5,536 nucleotides of DNA from Desulfobacteraceae bacterium (GTDB lineage: Bacteria > Desulfobacterota > DSM-4660 > Desulfatiglandales > Desulfatiglandaceae), in the NCBI GenBank assembly GCA_030612945.1, contig JAUWMY010000202.1, positions 1 to 5,536 of the forward strand, in the 5' to 3' direction. This document shows positions 1-5,283 of the stretch, piece by piece. The number at the start of each line of letters is the position of its first letter. The first letter of the stretch is position 1. Position numbers and translations under genes: made by a program. The notes under the pieces were generated by a model. That model worked only from the letters and a program-made list of their open reading frames with translations. It ran no database searches and had not been told where the DNA came from.

Positions 1-721
1 ACCCAATAACATCAAGGATTGTCCTACCCTCAGAAAGGGAGAGTGTGAGCTCCATGGAATCAGTAAGTCGGCGCTGGATTTCCTTCTTAATGACCAACCT
101 GTCCACCACCACGCTGAGATCGTGTTTTTTGTTCTTCTCAAGAGAGATTTCCTCATCTAAGAGACGGAACTCTCCGTCTATCTTTACGCGCGTAAAGCCA
201 TCCTTTCGAAGCCTCTTTAGCAGTTGGATGTGTTCCCCTTTTCGCCCCTCTACCAAAGGGGCCAGGAGCTGTACCTTGGTCCCTTCTTCAAGCTCCATAA
301 TCTGATCCACAATCTGCTGGGTGGTCTGTGAGCTGATTTTCAAGTCACATTTTGGGCAATAAGGCTGCCCCACCCTGGCGAATAGGACCCTTAAGTAATC
401 GTAAATTTCCGTGGCGGTGCCAACTGTGGAGCGGGGATTTCGGCTCGAGCTTCTCTGCTGAATAGATATGGCAGGGGACAACCCTTCAATGGAATCCACA
501 TCAGGCTTGTCCATTTGCTCAAGGAACTGCCGTGCATAAGCAGAAAGCGATTCAACGTATCTGCGCTGGCCCTCGGCATAGATGGTATCAAAAGCAAGGG
601 AAGATTTGCCGGACCCAGACAATCCGGTGATCACAACGAGCTTATTTCTCGGAATATCCAGTGAGATATTTTTGAGATTATGTTGTCTTGCCCTTCTTAT
701 CTTTATGTATTCTGTTGACAT
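1..721 (-). CDS. uvrA: UvrA, excinuclease ABC subunit A (N-terminal 240 residues, cut by window edge)
   Basis: UvrA is the damage-recognition ATPase of nucleotide excision repair; as a dimer it loads UvrB on lesions in the cytoplasm. The reading frame from ATG at 721 stays open to base 2 and matches the start of UvrA closely: the RAxxHNLKNI segment at residues 10-19, the Walker A GLSGSGKSS at 33-41 followed by LAFDT, the YVESLSAYARQFL block at 55-67, GLSPAISI at 80-87, and the family hallmark NPRSTVGTxTEIYDYLR at 95-111. A CPKC pair at 122-125 opens the UvrB-binding domain, which fills residues about 131-240 and includes the conserved GRKGEH and VVVDRL stretches. UvrA proteins are about 940 residues, so about 700 lie beyond the left edge. 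The ATG fits the usual UvrA N-terminus; no well-placed Shine-Dalgarno precedes it, the nearest purine-rich run (GGAAGGGAAG) being too far upstream. No frameshift is visible. The identification is near certain. Confidence 0.97.
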   Translation of the reverse strand, partial: MSTEYIKIRRARQHNLKNISLDIPRNKLVVITGLSGSGKSSLAFDTIYAEGQRRYVESLSAYARQFLEQMDKPDVDSIEGLSPAISIQQRSSSRNPRSTVGTATEIYDYLRVLFARVGQPYCPKCDLKISSQTTQQIVDQIMELEEGTKVQLLAPLVEGRKGEHIQLLKRLRKDGFTRVKIDGEFRLLDEEISLEKNKKHDLSVVVDRLVIKKEIQRRLTDSMELTLSLSEGRTILDVIG

Positions 722-959
722 TTGGGAACCACACACTTCCCTTCCACCTTGACAGAACAAAAGCAATCTTATTTGAAAAATCGTGTCGATTGAAAATACA
801 ATGTGAGCACATTCCCAGTCCCGCTGAAGTGGAACTACCGGGGCCTTCAATTGACAAATGGAAATAATCAAACAAACTTACATAAGCTGCTTCTAAATGC
901 AATATCATATCCACAAACTTGCCTATACAACCAAGTATCCTCATTACGACCCAAGTTGA
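722..959. other. Intergenic stretch upstream of uvrA, no convincing gene
   Basis: This stretch lies between the uvrA start and the open part of the Spy-like remnant. It presumably carries the uvrA promoter on the minus strand, but I see no clear sigma-70 pair and no CTG-N10-CAG type LexA box. An open minus-strand frame of 88 codons (944 down to 678) crosses it and overlaps the start of uvrA by 44 bases. Its translation has no family signature I recognise and the overlap is unfavourable, so it is not called. On the plus strand the part next to 959 may be decayed 5' sequence of the Spy-like gene, because that frame has a TGA at 957-959 and no signal-peptide-like segment upstream. Confidence 0.5.
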
Positions 960-1292
960 CTACCAATACCTGAGAAAGAAAAGGGTAAGCTGGATGAAAT
1001 ATTTGTTGAAAGCCGTCGCAAGCTCATCGATCTTAAGAGCAGTGTGGAGAGAGAACAATTTGAACTTGAGAACCTCCTCGAAGGCGAGGTGCTGGATGAG
1101 GCTGCCGTTATGGAACAGTTCAAAAGGCTGGAGAAAGCAAGGGGCAACCTCAGCACCGAGCGTTTTAACTTTATACTTGGGGTAAGAAAGACAATTGGCC
1201 TTGAACGCTTTCAGCGCCTCAAGATGTTCCACCAAAAATTGCGCCGGGAGAAGATACGCCGCTGGAGGGATGGCTCAGACGTGAAGAGATAG
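960..1292 (+). pseudogene. Spy/CpxP/ZraP-like periplasmic protein, 5'-truncated remnant
   Basis: Proteins of this group are small, all-helical periplasmic chaperones or metal-binding sensors. The frame is open from 960 (just after TGA at 957) to TAG at 1290-1292, 110 codons. It gives an almost wholly alpha-helical, highly charged product: KLDEIFVESRRKLIDLK, then EREQFELENLL, LDEAAVMEQFKRLEKARGNL, ERFNFILGVRKTIGLERFQRL, and a basic tail. This is the helix-hairpin layout of the family: a first helix with LxxLF..RRxLIDL, an E-rich second helix, a third beginning 'xDEAAVxxQ', and a final L..ER...L helix. Intact members start with a signal peptide and a short linker; neither is present here. The only ordinary start codon inside the frame is GTG at 1044, which would cut the first helix in half. 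I therefore read it as the body of a gene that lost its 5' end. A short cytoplasmic product from GTG1044 (82 residues, weak AAGAG upstream) cannot be excluded. It converges with the IS remnant. Confidence 0.6.
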
Positions 1293-1297
1293 TACAT

Positions 1298-1314
1298 CAT
1301 TGCTGTCCGGTTAA
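1298..1314. repeat. Possible terminal inverted repeat of the IS4-family remnant
   Basis: The motif CATTGCTGTCCGGTTAA begins six bases after the stop of the Spy-like remnant and stands where the outer end of the IS is expected, about 120 bases beyond the transposase stop codon. Some IS4-family elements have ends of this TGTCCGG type as far as I recall, but the partner end is deleted here, so the call rests on position and resemblance only. Confidence 0.3.
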
Positions 1315-1389
1315 CAATCTAATAAAGTCAATGAGTTATATAAAACAGAGCCGTCTAAAGTGTAATTTTGGCAAAAAATTTGAGCAGTG

Positions 1390-1425
1390 ATTGTCGTACT
1401 TATATTGTTACCAATTGTCGAACTT
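1390..1425. repeat. Imperfect 12-base direct repeat in the IS tail
   Basis: ATTGTCGTACTT at 1390-1401 and ATTGTCGAACTT at 1414-1425 differ at one base, and a third partial copy (ATTGTTA) starts at 1404. They lie just outside the transposase stop codon in the subterminal part of the IS, where transposase-binding repeats can occur. In such AT-rich sequence a chance origin is also possible. Confidence 0.3.
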
Positions 1426-1431
1426 GATTCT

Positions 1432-1923
1432 TTAGAATTCAAATAAATTTAATTGGTTATCCTCAGCAGGCCGAATGTGGCGGCTATTGACCTGAAAGAT
1501 GGAAATAAGAGCTTTTTGTTCGAAGAGATTAATCTCCAAAAAATGTAAAAGTTTGGATAGACTCGGTTCCAATTTATACCTCTCTTTCAAGATAGCCAGC
1601 ACCAGGTAAACGACCATGGCAATCCATATTTGGGTCTTCACTGCGTTCGGAGAAGTACCATAGAAGGTTTTCACCCTGAGATTTTGTTTTACCCATTTGA
1701 AAAACAGTTCTATCTCCCAGCGTGCCTTATAAAGTGCAGCAATAGTTTCGGCCGGTAGCACAAAGTTGTTGGTTAGGAATACCAAAGTTCTTGCTTGCGT
1801 TTGATCACGGAAATTGATTCGGCGTATTCGTTGTGGGTAGAGATTTTTTAGCCGCTTGCTGGAGAGCAGTATTTCTTGGTCACAACGCAGGCCTAAGGAC
1901 TTATCGACTTTATGAGAAACCAC
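1432..1923 (-). pseudogene. IS4-family DDE transposase, C-terminal fragment
   Basis: The 163 readable codons match the C-terminal half of an IS4-family (DDE_Tnp_1 type) transposase. Numbering from the GTG at 1923, the segment VSHKVDKSLGLRCDQ at 2-16 is the middle of the catalytic domain, FLTNNF at 49-54 leads into the last catalytic block, and YKARWEIELFFKWVKQ at 65-80 carries the diagnostic Y-(2)-R-(3)-E-(6)-K motif (Y65, R68, E72, K79), E72 being the catalytic glutamate. The rest is the usual hydrophobic helix with TQIWIAMVVYLVLA at 97-110 and a C-terminal tail ending LNLFEF. Full-length relatives are about 370-390 residues, so roughly 210-220 N-terminal residues, including both catalytic aspartates, are missing. 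The frame stays open upstream of 1923 for about 20 codons, but those residues do not resemble the family, so the GTG is probably an internal valine and the junction is near 1921-1925. The fragment cannot be catalytic. Confidence 0.85.
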
Positions 1924-2013
1924 AAGGCTTGAATCCCCCAGGAAGACTAACAGATCTTGCAGTAAACAAAATAATCTATCTCATTTAGGAAAAACGATCT
2001 AAAAAAGTAACGA

Positions 2014-2442
2014 CTACCAGTATTTTAGTGTCTCCCTGATCTTAGCGCTCCTGACTTTTTGATCATGGTTGTTCTTCTTTTCAAAGGCCTGCAACATTTT
2101 TGGGAGAAGCTCCTCCAGCTTTACAGGTTTCAGAACGTAATCAAATGCCCCTAATTTCATCCCTTCTATGCTGGTCTCCACCGATGCATGTCCGGTTAGC
2201 AAAATGACTTCAGTAAGGGGTTGGATCTTTTTGATCGCCCTGAGTGCTTCGATACCATCCATGCCACCCGGCATTTTGATATCCAAAATGACAACATCAA
2301 AGGGCCTATTCTTTATAAGTTTCAACGCATCTTCACCACTTTTGGCTCCATGCGTATCTATCTTTCTTTTTTTTAAACGACTCACCAGGGTTTCTAAAAA
2401 ATCTTTCTCGTCATCCACAACCAAAACGCTAAAGGTATCCAT
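2014..2442 (-). CDS. Receiver-only (CheY-like) response regulator
   Basis: This 142-residue protein is a single receiver domain that takes a phosphoryl group from a histidine kinase, almost surely the one encoded just upstream. All key residues are present: acidic pair D10-D11, phospho-acceptor D54 in VVILDIKMPGGMDGIEAL, T83 in the ILLTGHAS strand, and K105 in YVLKPVK. About 22 charged residues follow the domain (120-142, ending LKYW), too short for a DNA-binding or enzymatic output domain, so the output is probably a protein contact or a phosphorelay step. The ATG start at 2442 is fixed by a strong Shine-Dalgarno, AAGGAGG at 2447-2453. It is the last gene of the minus-strand group, 128 bases after the kinase stop. 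No hairpin-plus-T-run terminator is evident below it. Receivers of this form are often paired with NtrB/ZraS-like kinases in Desulfobacterota, which is family knowledge and not proof of the partner. The target is unknown. Confidence 0.92.
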   Translation of the reverse strand: MDTFSVLVVDDEKDFLETLVSRLKKRKIDTHGAKSGEDALKLIKNRPFDVVILDIKMPGGMDGIEALRAIKKIQPLTEVILLTGHASVETSIEGMKLGAFDYVLKPVKLEELLPKMLQAFEKKNNHDQKVRSAKIRETLKYW

Positions 2443-2526
2443 GGCTCCTCCTTAATTCCTATTCACCTGTATAGATTTTCGGTGGATAAAATTTAATCTG
2501 TTAATTCTTTTGATTGTTACAAACAT

Positions 2527-2556
2527 AATATACAATTGTCATAACAAACTCTACAA
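2527..2556 (-). promoter_or_regulatory. Possible sigma-70-type promoter ahead of the response regulator
   Basis: Read on the minus strand, TTGTAG (2551-2556) and TATATT (2527-2532) are separated by 18 bases in the AT-rich gap between kinase and regulator. The same gap holds a TTGTTA...TAACAA inverted arrangement (about 2515-2546) that could be an operator or chance. It would allow the regulator to be made at a different level from the kinase. The match is moderate in AT-rich DNA, so confidence is low. Confidence 0.25.
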
Positions 2557-2570
2557 CGTAATAGATAACT

Positions 2571-4229
2571 TTATTTCTTCTCAGGGTGCACTATTGGTAT
2601 CTGAATGGTGAAAATTGTACCCTCTCCTTCCCGACTACTCAAATGAATAGTACCTCCCAACTTTTCTGTGATATCATAACTGATCCATAACCCAAGGCCT
2701 GTCCCTCTGCCTATCTCTTTTGTAGTGAAAAAGGGATCAAAAACCTTCCCTTGTTGATCCTCGGGAATACCAGGTCCGTTATCAATGATTTTGACGATGA
2801 TGTATTTGTCATTCCGCTCGCTTATCACTTTGATTAACCCGTCTGTGCTTATTGCATCAATGGCATTGGAGATCAGATTTAGAAATACCTGCTGTAACTG
2901 ATCTTGCTTACTGGCTATGATCGGAAGGCTGTCAGCAAAGTCTGGGGCTATTTCGATGTTATTAGTCTTGGCATAATTCTCTAAAAGGGTGATGGTCTGA
3001 CTTAGGGTCTCATTAATATCCACATCCTCTAAAAGGGGCTCCATTTTTCGAACATAGCCTAACATGTTATGAACAACTTTCCGGGCCCGTTCCACATGGG
3101 CTTCTATCTTTTTTATGGAAGCCTTGAATTCTTCAATATTCTCGCTTTCTTGAAACTTTTCTTCAGCCAAAAGATCTTCCATCCAGCCTGTTTTCTGAAG
3201 GATAACTGCGAGAGGGTTATTTATTTCGTGAGCTACGCCTGCGGCCATTTTTCCTAACGCGGCCATCTTGTCTGACTGGACAAGTGCCGCATTAAGTTCT
3301 CTCATCTTAGTATCAGCCTCTCGTAACCTTCTGACAGTCAGGCGCGTGGTAAAAATCGTTGTCAATACGATTGCCAAAATCCCTGCAACAATGATCACGA
3401 CTTCCATATATGTTGTAAACAGCCCCGCCATCTCTTCGGCCGCTTCCTGGTTAATGACCAAAAGCCATTTTTTGTTTTTCAGCCAGGTTCCGGCATATAG
3501 CCGTTTCTTGCCATCACCGTCTCGGAGTTCAATAACCGTAGTGCTTCCACCAAACAGCGTTGTATCCAGTTTTGACTGGGAATGAATAGATCCGGAAAAC
3601 CGTGGGTTCGTCTGAAAGATACGCTCTTTGTTAACAATAAAAGCATCCCCTGTCTTTCCTACCTGGGCCGCCCTGACAATGCCCCCAAATATTTCTGGAT
3701 CGATAGTCGCACGTAGTATCCAAGCTTGTTGGCTCTCCTGACGGCGGACGGCAATAATGAAATGGGGTATCTTCCGATAGCCCATATAGACTTCACTAAT
3801 GTATACACCTTTACTCATAACTTCACCAAACCATGGCTGATTATAATAGTTTAGTCCTTTAAGATTATAAGGCCCTACATAGGCCTTATGCTGCCCTGTG
3901 CTGTCAATGACGCCCAGATCGACGAAGGCTCCGGCTCTTGAATTCATAACTTCAAAGATATGGGCGAGGTTATTGCCTTCGATCATATAATCAAATTTAT
4001 GAGTATCGGCCATGGCTGAAAGAATGGCCGTCCTTCCCTTTAAAAACAGATCAACGGCTTCAGCCTGGGCCACAGCCCGGTATCTTATCTGTTCTACAAT
4101 CTTTTGCTTATATTTAATGGCAAGCTGATGGTAGATTGTTACCCCTAAAAGGATCAATGGAGCAAAGGATACCAGTAGGGTGATCACGATGATCTTTCTC
4201 TGAAGATTTACATATACAGATGTTTTCAT
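2571..4229 (-). CDS. Membrane sensor histidine kinase with periplasmic dCache domain
   Basis: This 552-residue inner-membrane kinase senses a periplasmic signal and autophosphorylates on histidine. Order of parts: short cytoplasmic N-terminus; TM1 at about 13-33; a periplasmic region of about 240 residues (35-274) with dCache features such as DLGVIDSTGQHKAYVGPY (104-121), YNQPWFGEV (129-137), a YISEVYMG strand (143-150) and GKTGDAFIVN (191-200); TM2 at about 275-296; a charged linker (297-320) with no clear HAMP domain; a dimerisation helix with H-box GVAHEINNPLAVI (phosphorylated H334); then a GHKL ATPase with N-box NLISNAIDA (451-459), G1 DNGPGIPE (483-490), F-box FDPFFTTK (497-504) and G2 GRGTGLGL (507-514). 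The HEINNPL H-box is typical of the NtrB/ZraS/AtoS class. No catalytic residue is missing. The ATG lies 9 bases after the preceding gene's stop with only a weak AAGAGAA upstream, suggesting translational coupling. The receiver gene follows. dCache domains commonly bind small organic ligands; the ligand here cannot be told. Confidence 0.95.
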   Translation of the reverse strand: MKTSVYVNLQRKIIVITLLVSFAPLILLGVTIYHQLAIKYKQKIVEQIRYRAVAQAEAVDLFLKGRTAILSAMADTHKFDYMIEGNNLAHIFEVMNSRAGAFVDLGVIDSTGQHKAYVGPYNLKGLNYYNQPWFGEVMSKGVYISEVYMGYRKIPHFIIAVRRQESQQAWILRATIDPEIFGGIVRAAQVGKTGDAFIVNKERIFQTNPRFSGSIHSQSKLDTTLFGGSTTVIELRDGDGKKRLYAGTWLKNKKWLLVINQEAAEEMAGLFTTYMEVVIIVAGILAIVLTTIFTTRLTVRRLREADTKMRELNAALVQSDKMAALGKMAAGVAHEINNPLAVILQKTGWMEDLLAEEKFQESENIEEFKASIKKIEAHVERARKVVHNMLGYVRKMEPLLEDVDINETLSQTITLLENYAKTNNIEIAPDFADSLPIIASKQDQLQQVFLNLISNAIDAISTDGLIKVISERNDKYIIVKIIDNGPGIPEDQQGKVFDPFFTTKEIGRGTGLGLWISYDITEKLGGTIHLSSREGEGTIFTIQIPIVHPEKK

Positions 4230-4238
4230 GTCATATTG

Positions 4239-5027
4239 CTATTCTCTTGAGAAGAGCCTGATTTCATAACCTGGTTTGACCTTCTGCCATCCAGGGCTTA
4301 TAGCTACTGAATATTTTGGAAATACATCTCGTACTTTAGCCGTCCCCGCCTTAGCTCCATCCGGCGAATAAATAGAGAGCAAATCACCCTGTTGGACGCC
4401 ATGTTTCCTTCCCAAGCCAAAGGAGATTAGCGAATTTTCGTCTGATTGCTTGAGCTTGAATATCTCCGCCCGGCCTAAAGCTGCCATAAGGAATGCTTTT
4501 CTACTGGAGAGGTAATAGGCGAGCACAAAGCAGAGGCCAAAAAAAGGAAGGATACTTAAACAAATCCACCAGGGAGGGACCCCCCAATACCGCCGAATAT
4601 ATGATTTGTGGTGGCTTTTATAGATGGAGATGTCCTTGTAAACATTGATTTTGTACTGGGTGATCCTTTTTTCAGGAATCTCCGCCAGGCAGCTCACAGA
4701 TAGGGTATGATTACCGGGCTCTACCAAGGGGCCGATCTCCAGGGTGCCGTTCCAGGCGTTGTGCCAGACACTACTTTCCGCACTGGCAAAACGCAATGCA
4801 ATCCCTTTTGAAGAAGTTGTATAGGAAAGCTGCTGAATCGATTTTATCCGCTTCGATGATTTTCCGGATATGGGCTGACTCATGCCCGGATATCCGGAAA
4901 GGATATTGGCGGACCGGTCTATCCCATCCATAAAGGCATCAGCCACCAGCAGCAGGGCCAACACTCCCAAAAGTGCCCCCAACCAACCGATCACCTTGAT
5001 CCATAGTGAAAGTCTTTGGAGTTCCAT
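4239..5027 (-). CDS. Unassigned bitopic membrane protein with cytoplasmic C-terminal beta domain
   Basis: I do not recognise a named family for this 262-residue protein. A hydrophobic helix at about 11-32 near the N-terminus is followed by some 120 polar residues (33-150) with beta-rich pieces such as GTLEIGPLVEPGNHTLSVSC (94-113), which read like an immunoglobulin-like or jelly-roll sandwich, presumably periplasmic. A second helix (about 152-172, starting PPWWICLSIL) returns to the cytoplasm with a basic flank (SSRK). The C-terminal 80 residues contain FGLGRKHGVQQGDLLSIYSP (203-222) and AGTAKVRDVFPKYSVA (227-242), ending VKPGYEIRL. This 'G..HGV..GD...Y...G...G...V......S.A' pattern resembles the small beta-barrel seen at the C-terminus of FlgT-like proteins; that is inference from pattern alone. 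The ATG at 5027 has no clear Shine-Dalgarno. The gene sits 37 bases after the 65-residue membrane protein gene and 9 bases before the kinase gene, so it may feed signal to the kinase or be a client of it. Confidence 0.8.
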   Translation of the reverse strand: MELQRLSLWIKVIGWLGALLGVLALLLVADAFMDGIDRSANILSGYPGMSQPISGKSSKRIKSIQQLSYTTSSKGIALRFASAESSVWHNAWNGTLEIGPLVEPGNHTLSVSCLAEIPEKRITQYKINVYKDISIYKSHHKSYIRRYWGVPPWWICLSILPFFGLCFVLAYYLSSRKAFLMAALGRAEIFKLKQSDENSLISFGLGRKHGVQQGDLLSIYSPDGAKAGTAKVRDVFPKYSVAISPGWQKVKPGYEIRLFSRE

Positions 5028-5064
5028 GGGTAATGTATAGTATGGTGCGATTGTCTCGGAATCT

Positions 5065-5262
5065 CTATTCGCCTTCTGTCCTAAACCTCTTGACCAGGAT
5101 CTTCCCCAGGATAAGGGTGATGAGGACTAAGGGTACAAAATTCTGAAAGAAAATGGGCGTCATATATTCGGGGTTGTTCTTGCCCTGCATAATACTGTAA
5201 AAAAGTGCCACGAAAATAAAAATGTCCATCACGACTATTACTATCTTCTGTTTGGTGTTCAC
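5065..5262 (-). CDS. Small two-helix inner-membrane protein, function unknown
   Basis: This 65-residue protein has two hydrophobic helices, about residues 7-25 (IVIVVMDIFIFVALFYSIM) and 42-58 (FVPLVLITLILGKILVK), joined by a short polar loop with KNNPEYMTP. Positive residues at both ends (K4, K6 and K58-R59-R61) suggest both termini face the cytoplasm. The start is GTG at 5262, supported by AAAGGAG five bases upstream; an ATG overlapping that region is out of frame and meets TGA at once. It is 21 bases downstream of the previous gene's stop and 37 bases upstream of the next start, consistent with one transcript. Size and topology fit a small accessory subunit of a membrane complex, but no family is recognised and no function is assigned. 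Confidence 0.75.
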   Translation of the reverse strand: MNTKQKIVIVVMDIFIFVALFYSIMQGKNNPEYMTPIFFQNFVPLVLITLILGKILVKRFRTEGE

Positions 5263-5267
5263 ACCAT

Positions 5268-5274
5268 CTCCTTT
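5268..5274 (-). promoter_or_regulatory. Ribosome binding site deciding the GTG start of the 65-residue protein
   Basis: AAAGGAG on the minus strand sits five bases before GTG at 5262. It makes GTG the start over the overlapping ATG at 5265-5267, which runs into a stop after two codons. Confidence 0.7.
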
Positions 5275-5283
5275 GTCCTTTTT

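Larger units (their letters stand above)
1298..1923 (-). mobile_element. Remnant of an IS4-family insertion sequence (3' part only)
   Basis: The segment holds the C-terminal coding part of an IS4-type transposase (1432-1923) plus the non-coding tail expected between the transposase stop and the IS end. The outer limit at about 1298 is inferred: the Spy-like gene stops at 1292 and a short motif at 1298-1314 looks like a terminal repeat. The inner limit at about 1923 is where transposase similarity stops. No matching inverted repeat is seen at the other side (1924-2013), and no target-site duplication can be defined, so this is a deletion remnant and not a movable element. It separates the Spy-like remnant from the two-component genes. 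Confidence 0.65.

Noticed and set aside
45..305. Plus-strand open frame opposite uvrA
   Set aside because: It is antisense to the conserved UvrA coding sequence and its serine-rich translation is typical of a shadow frame.
678..944. Minus-strand 88-codon open frame upstream of and overlapping the uvrA start
   Set aside because: It overlaps a near-certain uvrA start, has no recognisable family pattern or good ribosome binding site, and could be open by chance.
919..1185. Plus-strand open frame from TTG at 919 overlapping the Spy-like remnant in another frame
   Set aside because: Its composition is that of an out-of-frame reading, and the Spy-like frame explains the same DNA. A frameshift joining the two was considered, but the 919 frame shows no signal peptide.
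944..1235. Minus-strand open frames opposite the Spy-like remnant
   Set aside because: They are antisense shadows; the plus-strand frame has the clear helical family pattern.
1924..2013. Intrinsic terminator or gene fragment after the response regulator
   Set aside because: T-rich runs occur on the minus strand (around 1984-2005), but no GC-rich hairpin precedes them, and the short open frame resembles no family.
2168..2455. Plus-strand open frame opposite the response regulator
   Set aside because: It is antisense to a receiver domain with all catalytic residues intact.
3069..3585. Two plus-strand open frames opposite the kinase
   Set aside because: They are shadows of a complete kinase; no start signals or family pattern.
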